Source: CAZEVY01 sp964515555 (lineage in GTDB: Bacteria; Acidobacteriota; Terriglobia; Bryobacterales; Bryobacteraceae). Taken from it: a stretch of DNA of 49,826 nucleotides. Below, one piece after another: positions 17,593-26,760 of this stretch. The first letter of the stretch is position 1; the number at the start of each line of letters is the position of its first letter. The notes under the pieces were generated by a model. That model worked only from the letters and a program-made list of their open reading frames with translations. It was not told the origin of the DNA and ran no database searches. The stretch lies in NCBI GenBank assembly GCA_964515555.1, contig CAZEVY010000028.1, positions 1 through 49,826 on the forward strand. The letters are read 5' to 3'. The translations under genes were made by a program, and so were the position numbers.

Positions 17593-20439
17593 ATGGATCT
17601 CCGCAATCTCGACCTGAAGAAGACCGTCAACCTGCCGCAGACGAGCTTTCCCATGAAGGCCAACCTGCCGCAGACCGAGCCGAAGCGGCTCGAGCAGTGG
17701 CGCGAGATCGATATCTATGCGAAGATTCGCGCGGCGCGCGCCGGCCGTCCGCGCTACGTGCTCCACGACGGGCCGCCGTACGCCAACGGCAACATCCACC
17801 TGGGCCACGCCTTCAACAAGTCGCTCAAGGACTTCGTCGTCAAGTCGAAAACCATGGCCGGATTCGACTCCCCCTACGTCCCCGGCTGGGACTGCCACGG
17901 ACTGCCCATCGAGAACAAGGTCGACGAGTTGCTCGGCTCGCGCAAGGCCTCCATGTCGACCCCCGAGATCCGCGCCGAATGCCGCAAGTACGCCGAGAAG
18001 TACATCGCGCTGCAAAGCGTCGATTTCCAGCGCCTGGCGATCTTCGGGACCTGGGACGACCCGTACCTGACGATGAGCGCCCACTACCAGTCGGTGATCG
18101 CACGCGCCTTCGTCGACTTCCTCCACCAGGGCTACGTCTACAAGGGACTGAAGCCCGTTAACTGGTGCATCCGGCATCGCACCGCGCTCGCCGAGGCCGA
18201 GGTCGAGTACGAGAACCACACCAGCCCGTCGATCTGGGTGCGCTTCGCATTGACTTCCGACCCGGCGTCGATCGACCCCGCGCTTGCCGGGCGGCGCGTC
18301 TTCGCCGTGATCTGGACCACCACGCCCTGGACCATCCCCGCCAACATGGCGATCGCCTACCATCCGGCGTTCACCTACGAAGCTCTCGACGTGAATGGCG
18401 ATGTCTACCTGGTCGCCGAGGATCTCCGCAAGGCCACCGCCGACGCCTGCGGCTGGGCCGATCCGCGGCCGCTGGCGCGCTTCCACGGCGCGCGAATCGA
18501 AGGCGCCGTCTTCCGCCATCCCATGTTCGAGCGCGACTCGCGCGGCATTCTCGCCAATCATGTCACGCTCGAGCAGGGCACCGGCGCGGTGCACACGGCG
18601 CCCGGCCACGGCCACGAGGACTACCTCAGCGGCGTCGAGTACGGCATCAACATCTACTGTCCTGTCGACGCCGCGGGGCGTTTTTTTCACGCCGAGGGCG
18701 CCGCGGCCAGCGGCCGCGACAATAGGTTCCGCCTGCCCGAGGAGCTGATCGGCAAGACGGTGTGGGAGGGCAATCCCGTCGTCGTCGGACTGCTGCGCGA
18801 GGCCGGGGCGCTGCTCGGCGAGAAGACCATCGACCACAGCTACCCGCACTGCTGGCGCTGCCACAAGCCGACCATCTTCCGCGCCACCGAACAGTGGTTC
18901 ATCGGCATGGAGCGCGGCGATCTGCGCGCCCGCGCGCTGGAGGCCATCCGCAACGTGAAGTGGATGCCGGCCTGGGGCGAGCAGCGCATTTACAACATGG
19001 TCGAGACCCGGCCCGACTGGTGCATCTCGCGTCAGCGCGTCTGGGGCGTGCCGATCGTGGTCTTCTATTGCGAGCAATGCCGCGAGCCGCTCACGGACCG
19101 CAGGATTCTCGACGGCGTGGTCGACCTGTTCGCCGAGCACACCGCCGACGTGTGGTACGCGCGATCGGCTGCCGAGATGATGCCCGCCGGTACGCGTTGT
19201 GCGAAGTGCGGCGGCCAGACGTTCACCAAGGAATCCGACATTCTCGACGTCTGGTTCGACTCCGGATCGAGCCACCTGGCGGTGCTGAACGAGCGCTACG
19301 GCCTGGAGTGGCCGTCGGACATGTATCTCGAAGGCGGCGACCAGTATCGCGGCTGGTTCCACAGCTCGCTGCTGGTGGGCGTCGGACTGCGCGGGCGGGC
19401 GCCGTATCGCGAGAGCGCCACCAACGGCTGGACGCTCGATAGCGAAGGCCGCGCCATGTCCAAGTCGGAAGGCAACGTGATCGCACCGCAGGACATCATC
19501 AAGGACTACGGGGCGGACGTGCTGCGCCTGTGGGTGGCGTCGGTGGAGTTCCACGAGGACGTGCGGCTCTCGCCGGTGATCCTCACGCGGCTCTCGGAGG
19601 CGTATCGAAAACTGCGCAACACCTTCCGGTACGCGCTCGGCAACCTGCACGACTTCGACCCGGCCGCCGACGCGCTGCCCGCCGCCGACCTGCTCGATCT
19701 CGACCGCTGGATCCTGGTGCGCGCCGCCGATCTCGTCGCCCGGTGCCGCGAGTGGTACGACGCGTTTGCGTTCCATCGCGTCTACCAGGCGCTCTACAAT
19801 TTCGCCACCACCGACCTGAGCGCGCTCTATTTCGACGTCATCAAGGACCGGCTGTACACCTCGGCGCCGAAGTCGCGGGCGCGGCGCAGCGCGCAGACGG
19901 CCATGGAACGGATCAACCACGCGCTGGTACGGTTGCTCGCTCCGCTGACGCCGTTCACCTCCGAGGAGGCCTGGTCGGCCATGCGGCGCCGCGCGGGCGA
20001 TCCGGAGAGCGTTCACCTGGCGCTGTTCCCCGAGCCCGCCGAGCTTACGGCGGGCCTGAGCGGCGAGCACCGCGCGACGCTGGGCGACTGGGACCGGCTG
20101 GTCGAGATGCGCTCGGAGGTCATGAAGAGCCTGGAGGCGGCGCGCGAAGCCAAGTTCATCGGCGCGTCGTTGCAGGCGCGCGTGCACCTGAAGGCCAACG
20201 GCGACCTGTATCCGCTGCTCGAGCGCTACCGGGCGGAGCTGCCCGCGCTGCTCATCGTCTCGGAAGTCTCGCTCGAAGGCCAGGCCGATGCGGCTCTCTC
20301 GGTGCATGTCGACCGCGCCTCCGGCGAGAAGTGCGACCGCTGCTGGAAGTACACCACCGATCGCGGCTCGCACCCGGAGCTGCCGGGAATCTGCGCCGCC
20401 TGCGCCGGGGCGGTCGTCGAAATGGCGGGTTCGGCGTGA
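17593..20439 (+). CDS. ileS: Isoleucyl-tRNA synthetase
   Basis: 948 aa class I aminoacyl-tRNA synthetase that charges tRNA-Ile. Visible signatures: the HIGH-type motif HLGH at residues 69-72 (in DGPPYANGNIHLGHAFNKSL), the editing (CP1) domain with TTPWTIPANMAIA and GHGHEDY, and the KMSKS-type motif at 622-625 (AMSKSEGN). The C-terminal zinc knuckle has C914, C917, C934 and C937, which marks the bacterial-type enzyme. Length is normal. The ATG start gives the usual N-terminus with VNLPQTSFPMKANLPQ. A -10-like TACCAT lies at 17559-17564. It is the first gene of the ileS-lspA-lgt operon, whose stop overlaps the lspA start. Confidence 0.98.
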   Translation: MDLRNLDLKKTVNLPQTSFPMKANLPQTEPKRLEQWREIDIYAKIRAARAGRPRYVLHDGPPYANGNIHLGHAFNKSLKDFVVKSKTMAGFDSPYVPGWDCHGLPIENKVDELLGSRKASMSTPEIRAECRKYAEKYIALQSVDFQRLAIFGTWDDPYLTMSAHYQSVIARAFVDFLHQGYVYKGLKPVNWCIRHRTALAEAEVEYENHTSPSIWVRFALTSDPASIDPALAGRRVFAVIWTTTPWTIPANMAIAYHPAFTYEALDVNGDVYLVAEDLRKATADACGWADPRPLARFHGARIEGAVFRHPMFERDSRGILANHVTLEQGTGAVHTAPGHGHEDYLSGVEYGINIYCPVDAAGRFFHAEGAAASGRDNRFRLPEELIGKTVWEGNPVVVGLLREAGALLGEKTIDHSYPHCWRCHKPTIFRATEQWFIGMERGDLRARALEAIRNVKWMPAWGEQRIYNMVETRPDWCISRQRVWGVPIVVFYCEQCREPLTDRRILDGVVDLFAEHTADVWYARSAAEMMPAGTRCAKCGGQTFTKESDILDVWFDSGSSHLAVLNERYGLEWPSDMYLEGGDQYRGWFHSSLLVGVGLRGRAPYRESATNGWTLDSEGRAMSKSEGNVIAPQDIIKDYGADVLRLWVASVEFHEDVRLSPVILTRLSEAYRKLRNTFRYALGNLHDFDPAADALPAADLLDLDRWILVRAADLVARCREWYDAFAFHRVYQALYNFATTDLSALYFDVIKDRLYTSAPKSRARRSAQTAMERINHALVRLLAPLTPFTSEEAWSAMRRRAGDPESVHLALFPEPAELTAGLSGEHRATLGDWDRLVEMRSEVMKSLEAAREAKFIGASLQARVHLKANGDLYPLLERYRAELPALLIVSEVSLEGQADAALSVHVDRASGEKCDRCWKYTTDRGSHPELPGICAACAGAVVEMAGSA

Positions 20440-20921
20440 CGAGCCGGCCGGCCCTGTTCGGCCTGGCGGCGGCGATTCTGGCCGCCGACCGCCTGACGAA
20501 GCTCTGGATCGAGCGCACGGTCTCGGCCTGGGAGGTGCACGCCGTCATTCCGGGATTCTTCAACATCGTGCACACGCGCAACCGCGGCGTGGCGTTCGGG
20601 CTCTTTAACAACGACCCGGCCGCGTGGCAGCAGGCGGTTCTGATCGGGATGTCGGCGCTGATCCTGGGTTTCCTGGCGCGGCAGATCTGGGTCGCCGGGG
20701 GAACGCCGCAAAGCCGCCTGGCGTTCGCGCTGGTGATGGGCGGAGCGATGGGAAATCTGCACGATCGCATCTTCCTGGGAGCGGTGACCGACTTCCTGGA
20801 GTTCTACGCGGGCGACTGGCACTGGCCGGCGTTCAACATCGCCGACAGCGCCATCACGGTGGGAGCGCTGGCGCTGGCGCTCGACCTGTGGCGGCCGCGG
20901 CGGCGGACGGCCGAGGCCTGA
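20436..20921 (+). CDS. lspA: Lipoprotein signal peptidase II
   Basis: 161-aa inner-membrane aspartic protease that removes the signal peptide of diacylglyceryl prolipoproteins. Four hydrophobic segments are visible. The catalytic aspartates are D119 (GAVTDFLEFY) and D137 (FNIADSAITVG), and the NRGVAFGLF and GGAMGNLHDR motifs are intact. The start is a GTG overlapping the ileS stop (GTGA). The ileS-lspA pairing is widespread. Here lgt, the preceding enzyme of the same pathway, follows after one base, making a compact lipoprotein-maturation unit. Confidence 0.97.
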   Translation: MTSRPALFGLAAAILAADRLTKLWIERTVSAWEVHAVIPGFFNIVHTRNRGVAFGLFNNDPAAWQQAVLIGMSALILGFLARQIWVAGGTPQSRLAFALVMGGAMGNLHDRIFLGAVTDFLEFYAGDWHWPAFNIADSAITVGALALALDLWRPRRRTAEA

Positions 20922-20922
20922 C

Positions 20923-21708
20923 GTGTTCCCGAAGATCTTCTCGGCGGGCGGCTTTTTCCTTCCCACCTACGGCGTGCTGGTGGCGCTGGGTTTCCTGACG
21001 GCGCTGTGGCTGGCGGCGCGGCTCGCGCGCCGCACGGGACTGAGCGCCGAGGCGGTGTCGAACGTCGGCGTGTACTCGGCGCTGGTGGGGCTCGCGGGCG
21101 CCAAGCTGCTGATGTTCGCCTTCGACTTCGAGTTTTACCGCAAGAATCCCGGCGAGATTCTGTCGCTCTCGACCTTGCAGGCGGGCGGGGTCTTCTACGG
21201 CGGCGTGCTGCTGGCGGTCGCCTTCGCGGTGTTCTACATGCGCCGGCTGAAGCTGCCGCAATGGCGCGTCCTGGACCTGTTCGCGCCGGGCGTGGCGGCC
21301 GGGCATGCCATCGGCCGGCTCGGCTGCTTTGCGGCGGGATGCTGCTGGGGACTGGAGTGCAAGCGGCCGTGGGCGGTGGTCTTCACCAATCCCGGCGCGC
21401 ACGAGCTGACCGGCGTGCCCCTGAACGTCCCGCTGCACCCGACGCAGCTCTACGAGGCGCTGGCCGAGGCGGCCATCTTCGCGATCACCTGGCGGGCCTT
21501 CGCGCGTCCACACGCCGAGGGGTCGGTGTTCGGGTTGTATTTGCTGCTGTATTCGGCGGCGCGGTTCGTGGTCGAGTTTTTCCGCGCCCATTCCGACGGC
21601 GCCATGGCGGGGCCGCTCTCGACGGTGCAATGGATCGCGATCGCGCTGGCGGGCGTGGGACTGTGGCTGATGCGGAGGAAGGCCCCGGCGATCCCCAACC
21701 CGGCTTGA
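20923..21708 (+). CDS. lgt: Prolipoprotein diacylglyceryl transferase
   Basis: 261-aa polytopic enzyme that moves diacylglycerol from phosphatidylglycerol onto the lipobox cysteine of prolipoproteins. Family features: LPTYGVLVALGF at the N-terminus, GGVFYGGVL, the Lgt signature with the essential arginine in AAGHAIGRLGCFAAGCCWG, and HPTQLYEAL. The start is GTG one base after the lspA stop (TGACGTG). It supplies the substrate for LspA. A final helix ends with a short basic, proline-rich tail. Its gene converges on the unknown membrane protein at 21725. Confidence 0.96.
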   Translation: MFPKIFSAGGFFLPTYGVLVALGFLTALWLAARLARRTGLSAEAVSNVGVYSALVGLAGAKLLMFAFDFEFYRKNPGEILSLSTLQAGGVFYGGVLLAVAFAVFYMRRLKLPQWRVLDLFAPGVAAGHAIGRLGCFAAGCCWGLECKRPWAVVFTNPGAHELTGVPLNVPLHPTQLYEALAEAAIFAITWRAFARPHAEGSVFGLYLLLYSAARFVVEFFRAHSDGAMAGPLSTVQWIAIALAGVGLWLMRRKAPAIPNPA

Positions 21709-21724
21709 AACGCGCGCGACGCCG

Positions 21725-22183
21725 CTACTGCGACGGCGGCGCGGCGAAGGTTGGGTTGCACATCGGAAAGGGCGAGAAGGCCAGCGTCAGGTTGGCGCGG
21801 TCCACCCAGAGGTTGACTTCGTCCTTGGCGAATCGCACCGATTTGATGATCCCGCTCGAACAGGTGCGGGTGCGCGTGACGCGCGCGCCGGCGACGTCGG
21901 CGTGCGGGCTGCCGGGACCCCAGTCCTCGAGGAACTTCGCCACCGGATAGTCGCGGCAGGGCGACTGCTCGGTGCAGCCCCAGAGGCGGTAGGCGCCCTG
22001 GTAGTCCCTGGCGGCGAGCAACTCCAGGAAGCGGGAGAACTGGCGCTCCTGGCGGTAGTTCCGGAAGCCGAAGTACAACGCCAGGCCCGTCACCAGCAGG
22101 ACCAGCAGTACAATCCCGGCTCGCTTCAGGCTTCTCTCACGCTTCTCGTCGCCGGCCCCGTAGCCTTCCAGGTACCCGGTCAT
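21725..22183 (-). CDS. Single-pass membrane protein, unknown function
   Basis: 152 aa. A basic cytoplasmic N-terminus (EKRERSLKRAG) and one membrane span (about residues 23-41, IVLLVLLVTGLALYFGF) lead to an extracytoplasmic domain of about 105 residues. Four cysteines (two in GCTEQSPCRDYP, one in TRTCSSGI, one in FPMCNPT) could form disulphides. The segment FLELLAARDYQGAYRLWGC resembles the start of NTF2-like or DUF4878-like accessory domains, but this is weak. It starts 10 bases after the skp stop and is probably co-transcribed with it, so a cell-envelope role is possible. Confidence 0.72.
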   Translation of the reverse strand: MTGYLEGYGAGDEKRERSLKRAGIVLLVLLVTGLALYFGFRNYRQERQFSRFLELLAARDYQGAYRLWGCTEQSPCRDYPVAKFLEDWGPGSPHADVAGARVTRTRTCSSGIIKSVRFAKDEVNLWVDRANLTLAFSPFPMCNPTFAAPPSQ

Positions 22184-22193
22184 CGCGACGCGC

Positions 22194-22718
22194 TCACTTC
22201 ACCGGATGGGCCTTGTCGTAGGCGGCGGTCGCTTCCTTGGAGATGTCCAGCGCGGGCTTGAAGTAGACCGTGTTCGAGACGTCGACCACGATGTCGAGGC
22301 CCTTCTCCTCGGCCAGCTTGCGGATCACGTCCGTCATCCGCTGGCCGCTCTTGGTGAGGATGTCGTTGCGCTCGCGGTCGACGTCGGCTTGCAGGTCCTC
22401 TTCCAGGCGCTGGAGCTCGCGCTGCCGGCGCTGCCCGGTGAGCGTCATCTCCTGCTCGGCCTGCGCGGTGAGCTTCCCGGCCATCTTTTGCAGATTGTTC
22501 TGGATGTCGGCGATCTCGGCCTGGAGCTTGGCGCGCCGGTCCGATTGCGGCTTGAACTTCGCCTCCAACTCGGCCTGGGCCTTCTTGAGCTCGGCGGTGT
22601 CGAGCATCGCCTGGCGCAGATTGACGATCGCGGCTTTGACCTGGGCCAGGGCGGCGGGAGCCGCCAGCGACGCGGCCAGCACGGCCAGCCCGAGGCCTCG
22701 AATGAATGAACCGGACAT
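22194..22718 (-). CDS. skp: OmpH/Skp family periplasmic chaperone
   Basis: 174 aa: a signal peptide (LGLAVLAASLAAPAALAQ), a short beta segment VKAAIVNLRQAMLDTAELK typical of OmpH family N-termini, a long charged coiled coil (about residues 45-125), and the returning strand KGLDIVVDVSNTVYF. Skp trimers hold unfolded outer-membrane proteins in a tentacle-like cavity on their way to the BAM complex. Length and layout match the family. GGAG lies nine bases before the ATG. The neighbourhood has no bamA or lpxD, which often accompany skp elsewhere. Confidence 0.88.
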   Translation of the reverse strand: MSGSFIRGLGLAVLAASLAAPAALAQVKAAIVNLRQAMLDTAELKKAQAELEAKFKPQSDRRAKLQAEIADIQNNLQKMAGKLTAQAEQEMTLTGQRRQRELQRLEEDLQADVDRERNDILTKSGQRMTDVIRKLAEEKGLDIVVDVSNTVYFKPALDISKEATAAYDKAHPVK

Positions 22719-22779
22719 GGTGGGAGTGCTCCTCAAAAACGCTATTTTCCTCAGAGTATCACAGCCGCCGCGGGGCGCG

Positions 22780-24360
22780 TCATTGCGTGCCCAGCACCTC
22801 GACCAGCGGATTCCCCACCGAGCCCGACGGCGTCTCCACTTCGAGCATGGTCGCCAGAGTCGGGGCGATGTCGTTGACGGCGACGCGGCGCGCGTGGCGG
22901 CCGGGGCGAACACCCGATCCCCAGATCAGGAGCGGAACGTGGGAGTCGTAGCTGTAGGGCGTGCCGTGCGTCGTACCTTCATCCTCGAACATCCAGTACG
23001 GCTCGGTGACAAAGTAGAGGTCGGCGGCCCGCGGCGGATACAGGCCGCGCAGCACGCGGGCGTCTATCTGGTCGCGAGGCGCCGGCCCCGCCGCGAGCTC
23101 GTCGAGCGTCCAGACCCGTGCGATGTGAGCGATGCCGCGCACGATCGCCGCGGCGCGCCGGCGCACTTCGGCGAGGTCGAGCTTCTTCTCGGCGATCAGG
23201 TGGTGGTTCAGGTACGGCGACGGTCCGCTGCGCCCGGCGATCCATTTCCCCTCGCCGTAGATCTCGCTCAGCCTGGCCTGCAACATCTCGTTGACGATCA
23301 GCTCCGGGAAGCGCCCGCCCGGCATCCGGCGCGCCGCCATCACTTCCGGCAGCGGCGCGACGCCGTGGTCGGCGGTCAGCACGGCGAGCACGGCGCCCTT
23401 TCCGGCGCGGGCTTCGGCGTAGTCGAACAGCCGGCCCAGGAGCCGGTCGGTGCGGATCGCCATGTCGCGCACTTCGGACGCGTCCGGCCCCAGCTTGTGG
23501 CCGACGTAGTCGTTGCCCGAGAAGCTCACGGCCAGCAGGTCGACGCCCTCGTGCGAGCCGAGCCGCTCGTTCTCGATAGCGCGTTCGGCCATCTGCGCGA
23601 TCAGCTCGTTGGAATAGGGCGTGGCCTGGAGCGACCCCCAGTAGTCGGCGTCCGCTTTCGCCGCCATCGTCCGGAAGGGCTTGGCGGCGGGACGCCCCGG
23701 CGTTTCGTCCACCGGGCGCCACTCGGCCCCGGCGAAGCGGTCGGCCGCCCGGCCGGCGTTGAACTGCTCGACCCAGCGCGGCAGCGCGGCCATGTAGTAG
23801 GTGCTCGTCACGAAGTTGCCCGAGCGGTTGTCGAACCAGTAGGCGGCGTCCGCCATCCGGCCGGCCGGCAGAATCGCGCTGCGGTCCTTGAACGACACGC
23901 CGACCACCTTGACGCCCTTGCCCGCCATCTTCAGCTCGTCGCCGAGCGTGCTGACCAGCAGGCGCCGGGGCGAGGCGGCGTCACGGCTGGTTGCGCCGAG
24001 CGTCTGGTAGTTGGCGTCGGCGACGCTGGTTACCTGGCGGCCGGCCTCGCGGTCGAACCACTCGTTGCCGACGATGCCGCTCACCGAAGGTGTCGCGCCG
24101 GTGAGGAAGGTCGCGTGGCCCACGGCGGTGACGGTCGGGAAGTGTTCGTAGTGGCAGTTGGTGTAGACCGCACCTTCGCGCAGCATGCGGTCGAGACCGG
24201 CTCGATAGGCGCCACGGAAGCGCGTCAGGTAATCGGCGCGGAACTGGTCGACCGTGATCGCCAGGATCAGCTTGGGGCGCGGCGGCTCAGGCTTCGGCTG
24301 CCCCTGAAGCAGGGCGCCGGCGGCCAGAAGTCCGGCGAAAACTCGCGCGAGTCTCGTCAC
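22780..24360 (-). CDS. PafA-like secreted alkaline phosphatase
   Basis: 526 aa, exported (LARVFAGLLAAGALLQGQ signal). It has the alkaline-phosphatase superfamily metal site: D38 in ITVDQFRADYL, a threonine nucleophile (probably T78) in PTVTAVGHATFLTG, then FSGNDYVGHKLGP and LTADHGVAPLPE. The nucleophile context matches the calcium-activated PafA/PhoX-like phosphomonoesterases rather than classical PhoA. Substrates are likely periplasmic phosphoesters. GTG start. It follows the DUF4920 gene by 11 bases, probably in one transcript. A second protein of the superfamily sits at 27393, on the other side of the carbamoyltransferase cassette. Confidence 0.9.
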   Translation of the reverse strand: MTRLARVFAGLLAAGALLQGQPKPEPPRPKLILAITVDQFRADYLTRFRGAYRAGLDRMLREGAVYTNCHYEHFPTVTAVGHATFLTGATPSVSGIVGNEWFDREAGRQVTSVADANYQTLGATSRDAASPRRLLVSTLGDELKMAGKGVKVVGVSFKDRSAILPAGRMADAAYWFDNRSGNFVTSTYYMAALPRWVEQFNAGRAADRFAGAEWRPVDETPGRPAAKPFRTMAAKADADYWGSLQATPYSNELIAQMAERAIENERLGSHEGVDLLAVSFSGNDYVGHKLGPDASEVRDMAIRTDRLLGRLFDYAEARAGKGAVLAVLTADHGVAPLPEVMAARRMPGGRFPELIVNEMLQARLSEIYGEGKWIAGRSGPSPYLNHHLIAEKKLDLAEVRRRAAAIVRGIAHIARVWTLDELAAGPAPRDQIDARVLRGLYPPRAADLYFVTEPYWMFEDEGTTHGTPYSYDSHVPLLIWGSGVRPGRHARRVAVNDIAPTLATMLEVETPSGSVGNPLVEVLGTQ

Positions 24361-24371
24361 GTTCGGCGGCC

Positions 24372-24821
24372 TCAGTCGAGAACGACCGCCCCGGTCCCCT
24401 GCAACTGGTAGATCACCGCCGGGCCTTTGACCCTGGAGGGATCGAAGGGACGCTTCTGCTCCTCGGCCTCGTGGCGCGCGCGGGCGGCGGCCTGTTCCTC
24501 GGTCAACTCGATGCGGGCGAGCTTGCCCTCCACCACCGCCATGCGGCCCGAGCCGTCCTTGGGGAATTCGATCTCTCCGTCCTTGACCTTCACGCGCAGC
24601 GCGGCGCTGGTCGCCGGGTCGACCAGTTGCACCCAGCAGCCCATCTTCTGGCAGACCTCGGTGATGCGGCCCTTGACCTGGATGTGCTTACCGACAAGCG
24701 GCTCGGGCTTGGCGGCGACATCGGCGAGCGGAGTCGGCTGGTCGAGCGTGAGGGGTTTGCCGAGGCGGGTCTCGGCGATCGCCGCCGCCGCGGTGCATAA
24801 AAGGACGAGGCTGGCTTTCAT
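24372..24821 (-). CDS. DUF4920 domain secreted protein
   Basis: 149 aa with a signal peptide (MKASLVLLCTAAAAIA). The central domain has GKHIQVKGRITEVCQKMGCW followed by LRVKVKDGEIEFPKDGSGRM, the DUF4920 signature: an OB-like fold with two cysteines four residues apart that could bind metal or form a disulphide. A charged helix (ELTEEQAAARARHEAEEQKR) separates it from a C-terminal strand ending GTGAVVLD. Function is unknown for the family. It is the first gene of the pair with the PafA-like phosphatase. Confidence 0.82.
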   Translation of the reverse strand: MKASLVLLCTAAAAIAETRLGKPLTLDQPTPLADVAAKPEPLVGKHIQVKGRITEVCQKMGCWVQLVDPATSAALRVKVKDGEIEFPKDGSGRMAVVEGKLARIELTEEQAAARARHEAEEQKRPFDPSRVKGPAVIYQLQGTGAVVLD

Positions 24822-24864
24822 GGCTCAGGCATTATCTCATGGAGAGGATATCGGGGGCGTCCGC

Positions 24865-24870
24865 TATAAT
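24865..24870 (+). promoter_or_regulatory. -10 element of the carbamoyltransferase cassette
   Basis: A perfect TATAAT in otherwise GC-rich DNA, 32 bases before the ATG at 24903. The region where a -35 would sit (around 24842) does not resemble TTGACA. It leaves a leader of about 25 bases without a clear Shine-Dalgarno sequence. Confidence 0.45.
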
Positions 24871-24902
24871 GGCTCTCTCGGCCCCCCTCGCGGACCCGCA
24901 CG

Positions 24903-26759
24903 ATGACCGCCATCCTGGGCATCTCGGCCTTCTATCACGACAGCGCGGCCTCTCTGCTCGTCGACGGAGAGATCGTCGCCGCCGCGCAGGAGGAGCGTTT
25001 CACCCGCAAGAAGCACGACCCCGGCTTCCCGTCGGACGCCGTCGCCTGGTGCTTGCGCGAGGGCGGCATCGGCCCGGACGACCTCGCTTATGTCGCCTTC
25101 TACGACAAGCCGCTGCTGAAGTTCGAGCGCCTGATCGAGACCTACGTCGCCTTCGCGCCCCGCGGATTCCGTAGCTTCGCCATGGCCATGCCGGTCTGGC
25201 TTAAGGAAAAGCTGTTCCTGAAGCGCAACCTGCGCCGCGAGCTGGGCGAGGGCCAGCGCGCGCCGATCGTCTTTCTCGACCACCACGAGAGTCACGCCGC
25301 CAGCGCCTTCTTCCCGAGTCCGTTCGAGGAGGCCGCCATCCTGACGCTCGACGGCGTCGGCGAATGGTCGACCGCGGCGTTCGGGACCGGCGAGGGGAAT
25401 CGCATCCGGCTCACGCATCACCACCAGTTTCCGCACTCGCTCGGGCTGCTCTATTCGGCCTTCACGTATTACTGCGGCTTCAAGGTCAACAGCGGCGAAT
25501 ACAAACTCATGGGCCTGGCGCCGTACGGCAAGCCCATCTACGCCGACGCCATCCATCGACACCTGCTCGACCTCAAGCCCGACGGCAGCTTCTGGCTCGA
25601 CATGGACTACTTCAACTACTGTCAGGGCCTGACGATGACCAATCGGAAGTTCGACGCGCTCTTCGGCGGCGCGCCGCGCAAACCCGAGTCCGATCTCGAG
25701 CAGCGTCACATGGATCTGGCCGCCAGCATCCAGAAGGTCACCGAGGAAGCCATGATGCGCATGGCCGTCGACCTCCATCGGCGCACCGGAAAGCGGAACC
25801 TGGTGCTGGCGGGCGGCGTGGCTCTCAACTGCGTGGCCAACGGCAAGCTCCTTCGCGACGGCCCCTTCGACCGCATCTGGATTCAGCCGGCGGCGGGCGA
25901 CGCCGGCGGAGCGCTGGGCGCGGCGCAGTTCGTCTGGCACCAGCTTCTCGAAAAGCCCCGCCGCGTCGAAGCGCCCGACGGCCAGCGCGGCAGCTTCCTT
26001 GGGCCGGCGTTCGACGCAAGCGAGATCGCCGAATGGCTTGGCGGCGCCAACATCCCGCACCACGGCTTCGAGCGCGACCGCGAGCTGTTCGATTACGTCG
26101 CCGGGCTGCTCGACCGCGAGATGGTCGTCGGCTGGTTCCAGGGGCGAATGGAGTTCGGCCCGCGAGCGCTGGGCGCCCGCAGCATCCTGGGCGACCCGCG
26201 GTCGGCGCGCATGCAGGCCACGATGAACGTGAAGATCAAGTTCCGCGAGAGCTTCCGGCCGTTCGCGCCCGTGGTGCTCGAGGATCGCGCGCCGGAGTGG
26301 TTCGACATGCGGCCCGGCGAGGAGAGCCCGTACATGCTGTTGGTCGCGCCCGTGCTGGAGCGCCGCCGCACGGCGATTCCCGCCGAAGAGCGCGCCGTCA
26401 TGGCGGACGATCCCGACCTGCGGAGGCGCGTCAACGTGGTGCGGTCCCAGATTCCGGCCGTTACTCACGTCGACTACAGCGCTCGGGTGCAGACGGTCGA
26501 CGCGGTGCGGAATCCGCGCCTCCACGGCCTGCTGGAGGCGTTCGACCGGCTGACGGGCTGCCCCGTGCTTGTCAATACGAGCTTTAACGTGCGCGGCGAG
26601 CCCATCGTCTGCACGCCGCAGGACGCCTACCGCTGCTTCCTGGCGACCGACTTGGACGCGCTGGTGCTGGAGAACTTCGTGCTGCTCAAGGAGGAGATGC
26701 GGGAGGGCGCCGGCGCCGCCGAGCGCGAGAAATACCTGGCGCAGTTCCAGCTCGACTGA
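24903..26759 (+). CDS. NodU/SxtI-type carbamoyltransferase
   Basis: 618 aa. Two-domain O-carbamoyltransferase that moves the carbamoyl group of carbamoyl phosphate, via carbamoyl-AMP, to a hydroxyl acceptor. The N-terminal Kae1-like ATPase domain has ILGISAFYHDSAASLLVDG, AAQEERFTRKKHD, DHHESHAASAFFPSP, LDGVGEWSTAAFG and LAGGVALNCVANGKL. The C-terminal YrdC-like domain has GRMEFGPRALGARSILGDPR and VKIKFRESFRPFAPVVLE. All expected motifs are intact. The two genes that follow are SxtJ- and DUF5989-like membrane proteins, the same order as sxtIJK in saxitoxin clusters and in many unrelated bacteria. The acceptor is unknown, and no polyketide or saxitoxin genes are present. A cell-envelope glycan or lipid is a likely acceptor. 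Confidence 0.93.
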   Translation: MTAILGISAFYHDSAASLLVDGEIVAAAQEERFTRKKHDPGFPSDAVAWCLREGGIGPDDLAYVAFYDKPLLKFERLIETYVAFAPRGFRSFAMAMPVWLKEKLFLKRNLRRELGEGQRAPIVFLDHHESHAASAFFPSPFEEAAILTLDGVGEWSTAAFGTGEGNRIRLTHHHQFPHSLGLLYSAFTYYCGFKVNSGEYKLMGLAPYGKPIYADAIHRHLLDLKPDGSFWLDMDYFNYCQGLTMTNRKFDALFGGAPRKPESDLEQRHMDLAASIQKVTEEAMMRMAVDLHRRTGKRNLVLAGGVALNCVANGKLLRDGPFDRIWIQPAAGDAGGALGAAQFVWHQLLEKPRRVEAPDGQRGSFLGPAFDASEIAEWLGGANIPHHGFERDRELFDYVAGLLDREMVVGWFQGRMEFGPRALGARSILGDPRSARMQATMNVKIKFRESFRPFAPVVLEDRAPEWFDMRPGEESPYMLLVAPVLERRRTAIPAEERAVMADDPDLRRRVNVVRSQIPAVTHVDYSARVQTVDAVRNPRLHGLLEAFDRLTGCPVLVNTSFNVRGEPIVCTPQDAYRCFLATDLDALVLENFVLLKEEMREGAGAAEREKYLAQFQLD

Positions 26760-26760
26760 C

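Noticed and set aside
17413..20373. Minus-strand open frame of nearly 1000 codons opposite ileS
   Set aside because: ileS is certain from its motifs. The antisense translation is Arg/Val/His-rich without domains.
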